DNA of 64,000 nt from Diprion similis (Eukaryota; Arthropoda; Insecta; Hymenoptera; Diprionidae), in the NCBI RefSeq assembly GCF_021155765.1, contig NC_060117.1:2592501-2656500 (forward strand). The letters run 5' to 3'. Below are positions 37,701 to 50,700 of the stretch, in pieces. A model generated the notes under the pieces. It made no database searches, had not been told where the DNA came from, and was given only the letters and a program-made list of their open reading frames with translations. The position numbers and the translations under genes were made by a program. The stretch's first letter is position 1, and every line of letters starts with the position of its first letter.

Positions 37701-38309
37701 TGAAAATTCAATATGGTGGATTGACTACGGTGGACAGAAATTTGAAATAGTTATTTGATTTTGATAAAACTTTGAAAGTTGTGTGGTTTTTGGGGTCACC
37801 GACTGGGAATGTGAAATCTAAATTCAAAAATTTGAAATGGCAGGTTCAGTATGGTGGACAAACAAAAACAATGAGAAAACAAAAATTTGAAAAGATTCTG
37901 CGATATAAATAAGAACCTTTAAAAAACAGGCTCAAATTAAAGGGTTAAAACGTATATGAATAAAACAAAACGGAAGAACAATGAATAATAAATTTAACGA
38001 TGTAAAGCATTAGGAAAAAAATTCCAAAATTTACCTACGCGTCTTTGAAAATAATCTTAACTCATTCCGGCTAAAATAACAACATTTTATACGCAGAAGA
38101 AGACAAGTTTTGTTTTTTTTTACAAATTTGACGTGAGCTACTGGGCAGTGTTAGACAAATTTTTAATCACATAATTACGAATGACAAATTAAAATCTTAT
38201 TTTGTAATTGAAAAAAAAAAAGTCAATTACAAATTAAAAAAGTAATTGAAATTTTTTTCTTTGGCTTTAATTATAAATTAAAAAACTAATCGAAATTGAT
38301 TTTCCCTTC

Positions 38310-38353
<44 letters not shown>

Positions 38354-38912
38354 TTGATATTGAAAAAAAAAGTAACATACCAACAACGAAACAATATTTC
38401 TCTTCCAGTATGAGCAGAATCGCTTCTCAATCGGTATAGAGCTAAAAAAGGAGAAGGAAATTTGCCACTTATAAAAAGGAGTAGGTAGCAGTAGAAAAAA
38501 TGAAAAAAAAAAAAAAAACAGAAAAAAAAAATCGAGCTTACCGAGTCTCGAGTTTTGCATCCAGACCGAGTCCGGAATTCGTCCTCATTTTCAGCGATGC
38601 AGAAACGTTAGTAATAACGCGAATATAGGGGGGAGGGGGTGGGGGGGGGGGGGGGTGGGGGGAGGTTCGTTTTGCGGGGTTAAAAAACGGGCAAGATTCT
38701 TCTCCTCAAGCCGGCTTTTCGGGGCGGATCGTTTTCCCGTGCTGAGGCCGCTGAAAGGCGAACCGAAATAATAACCGAGATCCTTCCGAGGACCGCCCAG
38801 CCGTGCCATCCGGTTCCTCTTGGCTGCATATTATGCTAGAACAAGCTAGGAGAACAAGAAGAGCAATAATGTTTTCCAAAAATAGCTGCGAGTCGGGGTT
38901 CGGCTCAGCCCG

Positions 38913-38949
<37 letters not shown>

Positions 38950-39952
38950 GGCTAGGTAATATCCGGCCGGCGAATAAGAAGCTATTTGTCAGTCTGCCGG
39001 TTTGCAAACATTTTCCTTCATCCAAACCCCGCCTGCCCAAGACACAAGGGGCCCACTTAACCGGAGCTCCAGCCATTGTTCCAGGAAAACCCGAATCCCC
39101 GTAATTCGCATCAGCATCGTGCTCTTCCTCTATATATCTCTCTCTTTTTTTCCTGTCGATTCTCCGCTTACTGATTTTTTTTTTTTTTTTTTTTCTTATT
39201 TTATTTCATTTCATTTCTTTCCAAGAATTTTTCATGATTTTAGATCAGTCCATAAAAAATTCGAAAACAAATTCTCTGGAATTCTCGTACTATCAATGAA
39301 TTATCTACTAGCTCGACCAATTTCGACTGATCGCAGGAAAAAAAAAAAAAAAAAAACAATTAAAGCTTGGAGAGTTTAAGAATCTCAAAAACAGAAGGAA
39401 GAAAAAAAAAAAAATAAAAAAAACCACCGATGTAGGATGAAATTTTTTTTTTAAATCACGTAAAATCGATTGAAATCTATAAGTATTATATAACAAGTGT
39501 TCAGAATATTACAGAAATATTTGAAATTCTCCTGAAATAGATAAACTTAAACAAACGAGGGATTGAAGTCTCAAAAAATCTATCGACAATTGATTAGGAT
39601 AAAATATTTAAATTCTGTAGAAAAAAAAAAATTATCGAAACAATCTGGAGTCGTTTGAAATGTTTGAGAATACGTGAAAATATTTGTACAAAACTGAAAT
39701 CTGTGAATCTGAGGTAATGGAAAGAAAAGAAAAGTAGAAAAAAAAAGAAAAAGAGAAAGAAAAAAAAAATGACGAGGGGTCGGACAAACGTCTGGACACA
39801 TCAGATTCTGATTAGCGATGGTAAACGTTTGCGAAGGGATTATTAAAGCGGTCGCGTAACGCACGGCAAACTCGTCAACGTCGAGGTGAATCCTTTCGTT
39901 TTACCTTCTTCTTTGAATCAACCCCTCGCCATTTAGTTTTTACCCCCTGCAG
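34275..39952. other. Gene-free interval
   Basis: AT-rich with many homopolymer runs (A-run at 34741-34767, A-run at 38314-38347). GC-richer patches lie at 35250-35600, 37070-37450 and 38650-39110. Long frames on both strands of the 37.0-37.4 kb patch are mutually exclusive and resemble no family. No gene is supported. Confidence 0.4.
38919..38948. repeat. (CT)n microsatellite
   Basis: About 15 perfect CT units. Similar GA/CT arrays lie at 44709-44731, 52081-52102, 59349-59371 and 60752-60774. Confidence 0.85.
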
Positions 39953-40039
39953 AGTGCCGAATGGACGTTCAACGTTTCTGCAAATGGTGCGAGCAAAGAG
40001 ATGGTAAATACGATAAGCTCCACTTCAGTTTTAGGGAGG
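39953..40039 (+). CDS. Possible isolated 87-base coding exon, unrecognised
   Basis: A strong acceptor (TTTTTACCCCCTGCAG, ending at 39952) and a strong donor (GGGAGG|GTAAGT) bound an open segment. It contains an ATG at 39961 that begins MDVQRFCKWCEQRDGKYD and ends HFSFRE plus one base (phase 1). If coding also runs upstream in this frame it adds CR. The C-x2-C pair could bind metal or form disulfides. No partner exon was found within several kilobases and I recognise no family. It could be an alternative first exon of a gene lying to the right, or chance. Confidence 0.3.
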
Positions 40040-41328
40040 GTAAGTGTCTCGCCGTCTGTCTGTCTATCTGTCTGACGACTGGCTACACGGCCACCGGAAA
40101 ATTTCAATGACAACGTCGTCGCGTGGCTTACTCCTCGCCCTCACCGTCGTCGTCGTAACGTAAGCCGCTGTTCTTCGGCTCACAAATTATACGACGAGGC
40201 ACTCAAAATTAATTCATTCCGCGAATGTGTTTCTTGCTGGTTTTATTCTCATTTCTTTTTTTTCTTTACTTCTCAAGTTCAAGCCTTCATTCGCTTTTAG
40301 AAGAGTCGAATGTGGATGTACAAATTAAGGATCGAAAAACCATCCCGAAAAATAAAATTTGGTTGAGGTTTTAGATCGTTTTATCTACCTACAGAGTTTC
40401 AGGTTCCTCACCAAAAGGCATTCGATCATTATTCACCTGCATTTTCTTTTGATGTTCGAAAGGAGTCTGAAGAATCGTTATGGAAATTGGCTGGATTTTC
40501 AGTATTTTGATAAAAAATTATCGTGGATACGAATTCCAAAAGTCAGTAGTTTCGGAGATACAGACTTTGGAAGGTGGTCAGATTTTTTGACATCCATGGT
40601 CTTCGTGATTTTCACGAATTAACCGATTTTTGGGACCTGCGTCCACAAGGATTTCACCAAGTCCTTTCCGTAAGTAACAAATCGGCAACCTGGGAGATGG
40701 CCTCTTTTTCCCGGGACTCTGGGACTTCCGGATGGTGTTGACACTACGGTGAGCGAGGTCTTCTCGTGGCCACGGGTCATCAAAGAGACCAAAGAAAACA
40801 GGAGGTATTCTCGGTTGATCGGCAGTACCGATAACGGCAATAGAGTTGAGATTACAGCCGAGGACGGACGTGGTTCTCAGTCCGAAAGGAGGTCCCCCTC
40901 ACCACGTTAACCGACTTGAATATAAGCACCAAGAGGAGAGTCGCCGAGGGACTCGGGAGCGGCTTACAGCAGAGACCTGGACCGTAATAACGAATGCATG
41001 AAAAGCTAGTGTACCGTACCGAAATTCAAAACGAACCTCCTTTCTATCTTGTCCCTTGCACTTGTCCGAGCTATGATGACGATGCGCCAAGCGAGATCCG
41101 AGATAGACTTGAACGTTGGTAAACACGCTTCCGGTACCAACCGCGTCTTCCGAAGCAGCGTCTGGAGGCTCGAGCTCCATGGTCAGGCGACGAAACGAAC
41201 CTCGAGTCGATGAGTCGATGGACCAGATTCGATCCAAGCCTCACTGGAAGTCAGTCAGTCAGTCGAATTGGGTGTTTGAATGCATAATTTGAAAATGTTT
41301 CTTGCGCAGTTTTTTCGTTGCATTCTCG

Positions 41329-42199
41329 TGTAACGGTTTAAATCTCCCACAAATAAAACCAAAATAAGAACTGTAGAACGGATTTGACTAGCGGTGTGTC
41401 ACGTGATGGGTATTAAGCAATGATGGGTATTTTCTCAAAGACGAATATCGGCTCGTTAATCCAGGAAAGTCTCCGTTCCGCTCTCTCGTCACTCACCTCT
41501 CGTTGGAACAACATCTTTTGAGTGTTCGTCTACCAGTTTCCACGTTCTTTTACTTTTATTATGACTATGAAAGTAATCTACCCGAATTTATCAGATAAAT
41601 AACATTTATTCAACGAAGTTCAAGTAAAACTACTAATCAAGAAGAATTTTACATTTAAAATAATAAAATTTCATCAAGATTAAATTGGAAATCCATGACA
41701 CAACGGGCGTTTAGCCATTAAGAACCTTCGACAGAACTGAGCTTCAAAATATAAAAGATGAGTAATCGACACGCTGGTGAAAATGGAAGAACATTTAAAA
41801 GACAACAAATTAATAAATAAATTTTGTGATTGAGAGCAACGATAATCGAAAACTATATAAAAATTGATAATTTGAGAAACGAGAGATAATCTGTAAAAAT
41901 TCCCTTAGTTGGATAAAGACATTTTTACATTTACAATTTATACACTAGAAAACGGTTTACACATGTACAATTTTATATTTACATACGTTTTATTACATAC
42001 AATTAGTGCTGAATGAATGAATGAGCGAGCGGATGGATGAATGAGTTTACAACGTTACAAATCAAATTGACTCTATGATCGTAAACCCAAATAAATGAAA
42101 ATTTATCATTTTTCAATTTCATGACATAATACTTATATGTTATACATTTTTGTTCATTTCACCTCTGAATTTGATTCATAAATTCAAATAAATATTAAA
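41329..42199. mobile_element. Solo LTR, copy 1 (4-bp TSD CTCG)
   Basis: An 871-bp element starting TGTAACGGTTTAAATC and ending AAATATTAAA, flanked by CTCG at 41325-41328 and 42200-42203. It shares most of its length in the same orientation with 47093-47735. It has no internal coding region and no second LTR nearby. The TG start, 4-bp duplication and TGTAACGG terminus fit a Ty3/gypsy-type LTR left after LTR-LTR recombination. The terminal CA is changed to AA. Confidence 0.75.
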
Positions 42200-42253
42200 C
42201 TCGTGTGATCCAGGATAACTGAAAGTCCTGCTAATATCTAAAAGTCTGACTGA

Positions 42254-42547
42254 CTAACTGGCCAGAAGCTTGAACAAGTCACAGAATACTTTCGTCCACT
42301 TATCGCACTCAGTCCACTCTTGGTTCTCCACTAGCAGTCCGTTCATCCAGTATTCATTCTGATACATCGTGCAGTAAATCCGCGTAGCGAAGCATCGAGG
42401 AACGTCAGTTCTCGTCTTGAAATGTCTACCTTTTTTGCAACAAATCGTTGGGGGTTTATTACACGTGGAACAGACCGACTGATTTATCGGATAGCCATAC
42501 CCAGCGACAAGGAGAGCCTTGGTATTCGTCGCTGAGCTTGGATCCAA
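42254..42547 (-). CDS. Cysteine-rich ORF, unrecognised (possible terminal exon)
   Basis: A minus-strand frame of 97 codons ending at a stop 55 bases from the solo LTR. It has eight cysteines in the last 75 residues (VCSTCNKPPTICCKKG, RCFATRIYC, ECDKWTKVFC) and well-mixed codon use unlike the low-complexity frames around it. No ATG opens the frame. A possible acceptor (CCAAGCTCAG) on the minus strand near 42536 would make it a 3' terminal exon; upstream exons were not found. It could be a secreted cysteine-rich peptide, a gene relic, or a chance frame. Confidence 0.3.
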   Translation of the reverse strand: MDPSSATNTKALLVAGYGYPINQSVCSTCNKPPTICCKKGRHFKTRTDVPRCFATRIYCTMYQNEYWMNGLLVENQEWTECDKWTKVFCDLFKLLAS

Positions 42548-45500
42548 CTCTTGTACGGTGTATACAACCCTAGGCAGGCAGGTATATAGGAAACTTCATT
42601 AAAGTCTGTGACCCAACAACATAAATTCGACGGATGCCGAACCCGACAACCCGGTCCCCCACCCCCACCCCCACCCCCACCACCGCCACTTTTACCCACC
42701 CTGTAAGCCTCCCCTATAACACGGGACGCTAACTTGATTCGAGTTTCTCGTACCTGTGGTACAATACATGCCACTCATACACACGCCGTTGGTATTTATG
42801 CGGGTGTATTAACAGCACCTTACGCCTTTGTACCCTTTTCATTCCGTTCATCATCGTGGACACTGGTATCGATCTCGGCACTCGGAATACAAGGGGAATG
42901 AAGGAGGGCACAGAAGGGAAAACAGCATTAGGTACACGCTAGGGTGTTTCGAAATAAAGAAATTGAAATGAGAAAATTACATTTTTCATACTCCTACCCT
43001 TCAAAACTTGAGTTTTTATTTAGAAAAACATCCCCGAGAAGAGGGAACTCTGTATTTGGAATTATAATAGCCGATTAACGTCTGTGATGATCTTTTTTGA
43101 AGGAAAATTTTGATGAACCAATTTTTTTTCTCTTCATTTCTATTCTCAATTTCGATTTTTTTGTAAAAATTTTTCTTTTGATACATTTTCGTACACGTAT
43201 TTATCGATCAAGTTTCCAAAGATCGATTCTTTCTTAACTCGAATATTGATACTTTTTGACTCAGATCAACGTTTAAAAAGTATCAAAAACCAAACCACCA
43301 TGAGAAAGTATATTCATCGATTCGGATTTTTAAACATGGAGTCCAAATTCAGGTGGTTTCGGTGTAAACTGTTTTTCAGAAGTTGAGAAAAAAAATCGAG
43401 AACGTGAAATTCGACAAGAATTTTCGAGACATTGTTAAATTATAACATTTTTTATTGGCTGTAAAGTGAGAGATAGAAAAAAACAGAAAGAAGAAAAAAT
43501 AGTAGACGATTAAAGAGATCGAGAAGATTTGTAGAATCTGTCTTGATACGTTTTCGTAATTCTTTGGACCAACTTAAACTCAAAAGTGTCGGATTTCTTC
43601 GAGCGGAAAATTCTGAAAGATAAAGAAAATTAATTTCGAGGTAATAATCGACGCCCTGCAAAAGACTGGAAAGGTAACGGAGCATATTGAAGTTCCTTAA
43701 GGGGTGGCGGAGGGGGATAAGACGAAGAAAAAGTGGCATTTGAGTCAAGGAGCGAGGCGTCAGCTGGCAAAAGTTGTTTCTGTCATCGAGCGCGGTGCGG
43801 TCCGGTTGGAAGGAAGCCGGCTCGGACCCTCGTAAAATCAACTTTTATTTCCAATTTGTTGGGGACCGTTGCGTGAGTAGGGTTCCGTTTCATCCCCTAC
43901 GGTTTTCGCCTCGGTTCGGCGCCGTTGCCTCGTTCAAAAAACCGAAAACAAGAAAATCAAAAAGGGAAAATAGAAGGGAGTGATCAGCTCTATTTTCAAT
44001 CGCAATTCCTGCAAGTTTCCTTTTTTTTTCGAAACTGTTTTTCCGCGTATTGGGTCCTTTCTCGAAAACAAGGAAAAATAAAATAAAATTACCGCACTAC
44101 GAAATATTTTATCGTTGATTTTCTAATTAGTTATCGAAATTTAATTTCGGACAGATTTTTTTTCTTCAATGCATATATATATCTAAAAATGGTTTCAGGA
44201 CATTTAAAAAACTGTCCACTGTTGACGAGTTAAAAGCTACCGATGATTTGTGAGGATGTGATTTTTTTTTATGGATTCGTACCTTATTTAAGTAATTTGA
44301 GGTTAAGATAACGATATCCAAAATATATTTTCAAATACAATGGATGAAAAAATATCTACACCGATCAAATAAGGATCGTGAAATTTTCTAACCACTCGTG
44401 TCCCCGATTTGAAAATTGTTGACACAGACCGGTTTGTTTATTTTATAAATAAATAACGTCACGGAAGCTGGTCAGCTTGTAGAGGCTCACCCACATCGAT
44501 CCCAGACACAAAACCGACACACACGTGTAGGTTCCTTTCTCGTAGGGCACGTGGGGCTGTTTTGACCGAGATTAAATCCGAGTTGGATTCGTTCCGGTCC
44601 CGCGGTCAGTGTTCATTGAAATTTGTTTCGGCTCGTTGCAGTTGAGTGTTTTTTTCTTCCCTCGCTCCCTGCCGTTCCCCATCTCATCCCTTTTTAATGC
44701 ACCGAAAGAGAGAGAAAGAGAGAGAGAGAGAGATGAACCAAGCACAGGAAACCTTTGAGCCAACAGGGTTTCACTCATATGAAAACGCCCAGTGCCGTCC
44801 AATATGACAAAGGGAAAATTATGAAGCGGTAATTCCGAGCTGTATGTATAGGTCCATACGTACACACAACTCTCACATCCCTTCGTTGACACCTTCTTTG
44901 TGTTTCGGACAGAGCCGAAAGCTTTAAACCCCCCAAGGGAACAGACTTTAATGTCCAAATGACAATGAGTCAAAGGCCAGAAGTGATCTGGGTCATGGTG
45001 GAGTGAACTTCGAGGGAATAATGCAGCCTCATACATCCTGAGATTACGGGAGAAGTCAAAGGCAGAAACAGCCGAAGGGAAAGGGGAAATATGTAGGTAG
45101 GTACAGAGGTTGAATCAACACGAGATGTCGTCGACGTTTGGTTTCAATTTTCCTCCAGTTTCTTCCAATGTCCAAGAGTCCATCGTACAGAGATGGATCT
45201 TGTCTCTTTTCATCACTTCTTTCGCCAACCAACTAGAGACGAATAGACGACGAATGGCTGACTCACTGACTCACTGACTGACTGGGACTCGTTGTGTGCC
45301 CAGCATTGCGGTCCTGGCTTCATTTGCAGATGGAATAAAGATGAGGAAACCTCGAGCAAACACCGGATGGATCTCGGCTTTATGCTACTACTCATTCACC
45401 AGGAACTTACTACTCCGGAAAGCACTGTGCACTGATATCCTGTTAACTAACCATTCAAGTTGAAACGGCGTTTACTCTTCTTCGGTTCACCAGACCAAAC

Positions 45501-47092
45501 CTCTTACCATGCTTGACACTGGTGCTACAGTCAGAGGAAATGCTTCTCTCTACCGGAATTCTCCTTCCTTCGTATTCAACTTTGGTTTAAACTCACTGCC
45601 TTCCGGGTTCATGTAGTACATATATGATATACGTGTGGGTATATACATGGAGTACACCATGTAGAACCGCAACCAACTTCTCAACCAACCACCTCGGCGA
45701 CAGCTTTGCTGATATTATCGGATGGCCTATCTCGTTTGCTATCTGTCGCGATTCGTTCAGAGAGTTTCCTTCCTCGTCTTCAGTTGCGCAGGCCTTTTAC
45801 AGTCGGCGCAATTGAAGATTCGAATCTCTTTTACCGAGTGTGCTTTGCCTTGTGAGGAGAACCAAGGAAAAGTCGGTGGCTTTAGGGAAAAACGTGATTA
45901 TGGTTATTCGAAGGCGATTTTTCTTTTCCTTGGTATCCTGTAGCACCTCCTCTATTCGTCCCTTCAAATACTTTTTTCGAATCACATGGAAGCTGCGATC
46001 CTTCATGAAACTCCGAAATACGAAGCTAAGGAAATGGGTAGATGGGGAATCAAATTTGCTGCCTACTCTCGGTTCGGTTTTGATCTTTCACGAATCTCAG
46101 AGCTTTGGTAATTCGGGGGAGTCCAAAAAATTGGAAAGACGCTGTCTAGAGGGTTTAGGTTGCAGGTATAGGTATACCAAGGTGTACAGTGGTTCTAGAA
46201 ATGTCCTTGAATTTTCTTTATCCTTTAAAAGTCCCGGCAACTGTCCTTGAATTTTTCTCGTCTCTTAAAAATGTTCTTGAATTCGAAACGGATTTTTTTC
46301 TGGACACCATGTATACGCGAGGAAGGAATGAATCAAAGTAAAAAGAATAACGGAAAGCCTCTTTTACCCAGAGAGGCGGATACACATGAAATCACACCGG
46401 AAAAGCACACCAGACGAGATGGTGGGACGGAAAAGCAAACAACAACAACAACAACAACAACATCAGCAGCACAACAACCTTCCGTAGGTGTGACTCACAC
46501 ATGTGTAGCTCTGTATAGATGTAAAGAAAGGTTGCGGTTGGGATATTTTAACCGAGATTGGAGGGTTGGCTGTTGTGTGGAATCGAGGCGCGTTACTGCT
46601 GCTTCTGCTGGGTATTAAATTCAAAGCGTTCGACTTTTGAGAGCCGCACCCCCGTTGGGGGTGGAAGTGGAGGTGGAGGTGGAGGCGTAGCAGCTCTCTT
46701 TGAATCTTTGAGGCCCCTGATGCAGGAAAGCATCGTTTACCGTTTATCGTTCACGCATCATCTTTCATCCTCGCCGATGCTGTTTATACACTTCTACCAG
46801 TTCCGGGTAACCCCATACACGTTAGCTTGGAATACTGTGGCGTGTATAATAAAATCTCTTTCACTCTGTGGAACAACGATTTCTTATTTTCATGACCGGT
46901 CCCTGGAGGTGGATGGATAATTGGAGTAAAGCCTGATGCGAGGGTTCCAAAAATGAGAGCATCGATCCTCAGGGAATTCTTGGACTTACCCTTATGCACC
47001 GTATTTTTTCCAATAAAAATTGAACCATGGGAGGGAATTTACAAGATTGTGGGGAAAGAAATATAGAAATGAAAAAAAATACGTGTCGATAT
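42548..47092. other. Gene-free interval between the two solo LTRs
   Basis: Includes a CCCCCA run (42656-42681), short GACT repeats at 45258-45285, and a (CAA)n microsatellite at 46440-46462 followed by CAG/CAA units. A 154-codon minus-strand frame at 44572-45036 crosses a GA microsatellite and resembles nothing. No gene is supported. Confidence 0.4.
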
Positions 47093-47735
47093 TGTAACGG
47101 TTTAAATCTCCCACAAAAAAAAAACCAAAGTAAGAACCCTAGAATGGATTTGACTAGCGGTGTGTCACGTGATGGGTATCAACCAATGATGGGTATCTTC
47201 TCAAAGACGAATATCGGCTCGTTAATCCAGGAAAATCTCCGTTCCGCTCTCTCGTCACTCACCTTTCGTTGGAACAACATCTTTTGAGTGTTCGTCTGCC
47301 AGTTTCCACGTTCTTTTAATTTTATTATGACTATGAAAGTAATCTACCCGAATTTATCATATAAATAACATTTATTCAACGAAGTTCAAGTAAAACTACG
47401 AATCAAGAAGAATTTTACATTTAAAATAATAAAATTTCATCAAAATTAAATTGGAAATCCATGATACAACGGGCGTTTAGCCATTAAGAACCTTCGACAG
47501 AACTGAGCTTCAAAATATAAAAGATGAGTAATCGACACGCTGGTGAAAATAGAAGAACATTTGAAAGACAACAAATTATTAGATAAATTTTTGTGACTGA
47601 GAGTAAAGATAATCGAAAACTATATAGAAACTGAAAATTTATCATTTTTCAATATCATGACATAATACTTGTATGTTATATATTTTTGTTCATTTCACCT
47701 TTGAATTTGATTCATAAATTCAAATAAATATTACA
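47093..47735. mobile_element. Solo LTR, copy 2 (4-bp TSD ATAT)
   Basis: A 643-bp element starting TGTAACGGTTTAAATC and ending AAATATTACA, with an intact TG...CA pair. It is flanked by ATAT at 47089-47092 and 47736-47739. It is highly similar to copy 1 but lacks about 230 bp near its right third (copy 1 about 41875-42100). Different target duplications show two independent insertions. Confidence 0.78.
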
Positions 47736-47739
47736 ATAT

Positions 47740-50700
47740 ATTTCGATGGGCAATTTTGCTGTCGGAATTCAAGCTTGAGGTATAATTCTTATTTCCATTT
47801 TCCGAATTCGATTCTTTAGTCTGCGTGGAAGAGACGTGGAAAAATTCTTCCCAACTCGTAAGGCTGAGGGTGAAAACGACGATACAAAAGTAATCACTGC
47901 GGCGCTAGCCTGATTTATAAAAAGGAATTTCCTCCAGCATCGGGCGATAATTTCACCTTCTTCTTCTCACCCTTCCTTTCTCCGGCTTATCACGTCAATA
48001 AAGGAAACCCGACAGATTGATTGAGGACTAGAAAGAAAGAGAGAAAAAAAAAAAAAACAAATAAAGAATTCCGAGTAATTTCAATTCCCGCGGACCGAGG
48101 GGAAAGTTATCGAGCGTGCACTTATCGTACCTAGACCACGTTGCGTGTCAGAGGTTGTTCGCCGTCGGCACGCGTGCCAGGGGTTGTTATTTTCGTGGAA
48201 ACCCCTCGGGGGATTCCAAGGAATAACGAAACCTGTGTCAGCGGTGGGATACGACGTTGCTTAACGCCTGTTTTATCTTGGCTCTTCCTTACCCACCGAG
48301 CAGCAACTTTCGACGCACACGCCTTTCTGACCCCACACGTGCCTTCGTCAGGCTTTTGCCGTTTAATTAATTAGCGCCAGGTATGGATGGAGGGTATTTC
48401 GATACCGGGAAGACAGGGTGTAGCTCGATATCTCGCCCCTAAAACTCATCTCTGCTTCGTCTAAGGATGTTAAATCAGCTCCTCTTCGTACAGGCGTTAC
48501 TTATGCATGTCGGTATGCTGGCGTGCAAAATTTAAACACAAGGGGAAACTACCCTTCGGTGGGTAGAAGTGAGACTATCTTCAAGTCTCGGGTCATTTTA
48601 GAAACCAGGGAAAAAATTAGTCGAACGACTGGATGATCAGAGCGAGGTTCAACCCACCCTCTCCTATATACCGTCGTTTTTTTGTTTAAATAAATTTACC
48701 AAAAACCTACCGAATCCTCACAATTTGGCCGATATTTTGGAAACATTGAGTTCACGTAGTGTATCGTAAAAGTAAAATATTTTCATACAAAAAAAAAAGA
48801 GTAATAATAATAATAATAACGAGTCAAATATTTCCAAATTTTTACGTTTCGTAAGGATTTGATTTTCTACACTTGAAGTTTCGACGGAAAAAAGCAAATA
48901 AAAAATTTAGAATTTGGGGTTTTCGAAACTTTTTAAATTCGGAATTTCAACGCCACCCCGGAGCGTGTAAGTTGGATGTACAAAAACCACCCCCAGCTCT
49001 CAGGTCTGATACGTGACGTGCGGAAAGTCGTCATTGACGTGCTTTTTCCGGGAACAGTAAAACGGCTGCTGCACCGGCGGTGATTTCTGGCCATTCGTGT
49101 CTTCGGAAACTTGGGGGTGGAGGACAAGCACTCGGTCACGGGTCGTCGCCGAGGCGGTGGCCGAGGGCTATTTCACCCTTGTACAGACGTTCGTTCTTTT
49201 GCCTCCTCGTCGCCGATCGAGATTAGCCACGTAAATATACTTCGCTTCCTCTTCGGGGTCCGACTTCGACTGTCCCTCTCGACCTTCCGGCCGCCTTTCA
49301 AACCCTTAAAGCACAGGCTGGTGGATAATTTATTTGCCGTTCGTCCGCTTGCGGCTGACGATGTGAAAAAATCTGAAAATCCACGAGTCGGGCAGTTTTT
49401 GAAAGAAAAAAATAAATAAAAAAAACGAAAAACAATTTCAATAATGACGAAAGAAAAAGAAACAGAAATATTGACACTGAAAAAAATCTGGAACTTATAG
49501 AAATTGGCAGCTGAATGAAATAGTTTTTAAAGAAAAAAATCTGAAGTGGAAATGTTTTCTGAAAATGAAAAAAACTCATACAAATATCAAAAATAGTTTT
49601 TGGAAATTTTTTTTTACGCCTTAAGAGGGGAAACCAGTTTAGGAGGCCGAAATTTTTTGTGTTTTTTGTGAATTTTTTTAACAGGTAAGGAATAATCAGA
49701 ATTTGTTTAAACTTGGAGGATATTTTATTCATGTTTCGAAGTACAATTTGTAATTTTTTCATGTCATTTCCCCCGGAAATAGTGGAGCTAAAAGCTACTG
49801 TCCATGGACGATCGCAATCCGAGTTTTTTTACTGGTCGGCATTTCTGAAGTCACAATTTTTATCTGTAATCATTACAATTTTTTGTTTGTTGTTAACTAC
49901 ATATTTCTTAAGAATATGAATCTAATTGTGATCAAAAATGTTGAAAATTGCATGTTTTTTAGGTGTCTGAACACAATGTCATGTTTTTTCACCTTTCTTG
50001 TAAAAAAAAAATTCACGAAAAATAGAAAAATTTGGCCTCTTTGGAATTTTATTTTCGGAAAACTTTTTGTACCGGAAATTGGAACTAAATCCTGCAGTTT
50101 TTGAATCCGTTCCTAGGAAACTAACAATTTTTGTGTGCACTTGCGGTACGCGGCGTTGATTGCGATGACCGAAACATCCAAGCCACGTAGATTGATTCGA
50201 TCTGCAAACCGGATGTCCGGTCGACTCGGGCCTCGAGGTCAGATTTTTAATTAAGCTGATCAAACCGCGCAGTTCGAAGTTTGATCAGCGGTGCACACAT
50301 CCGATTTCCGCAGCTGCGGATCGGCTTGAAAGTTACTCGCCAAAGTTCCTCGACTTCCGGAAGTCTCGATCGCCTTCATTCCGGAATAGCGAGTTGCTTG
50401 ATCATGACCGGAAGAGAAAGAAAACGGAAAAGGTAAAGTAAAAAGTAAAAAATGAAAGAGAAAGTAAGAAAGGTCGAGTTATTCAATTACGCAAGGCTTT
50501 CAGCCAGGAAGCTGCAGGTTTCTTTTTCAGCTTCACACCGTCGTTTTTATTTCAATACTTTATATTTATTTCTATAAATTTTCTCTCTTTTCAATTAATT
50601 CCCTTCTTTTTATCCACGCGCAAAGAACAGCCTGCGAAATTCAAATCTTTTAATATATATAATCTCGAGTTTCAGGGGGGCGCGTATTTTCAACTCCGAA

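Noticed and set aside
42944..43038. AGGGTGTTTCGAAATAAA and an inverted match near 43020, with a similar AGGGTGTTTCGAAA at 53093
   Set aside because: It might be a very small MITE, but the inverted match is poor and the two loci share nothing beyond about 18 bases.
44572..45036. 154-codon minus-strand ORF
   Set aside because: It spans a GA microsatellite (Ser-Leu run), resembles no family and has no splice context. Probably chance.
47027..47287. 86-codon ORF at the left end of solo LTR copy 2
   Set aside because: It straddles the LTR boundary, and much of the same sequence recurs in copy 1 without a conserved frame.
49630..50060. AT-rich stretch with loosely inverted halves (GGCCGAAATTTTTT / AAATTTGGCCTC)
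   Set aside because: A degenerate palindrome without clear termini or target duplication. It cannot be separated from low-complexity sequence by eye.
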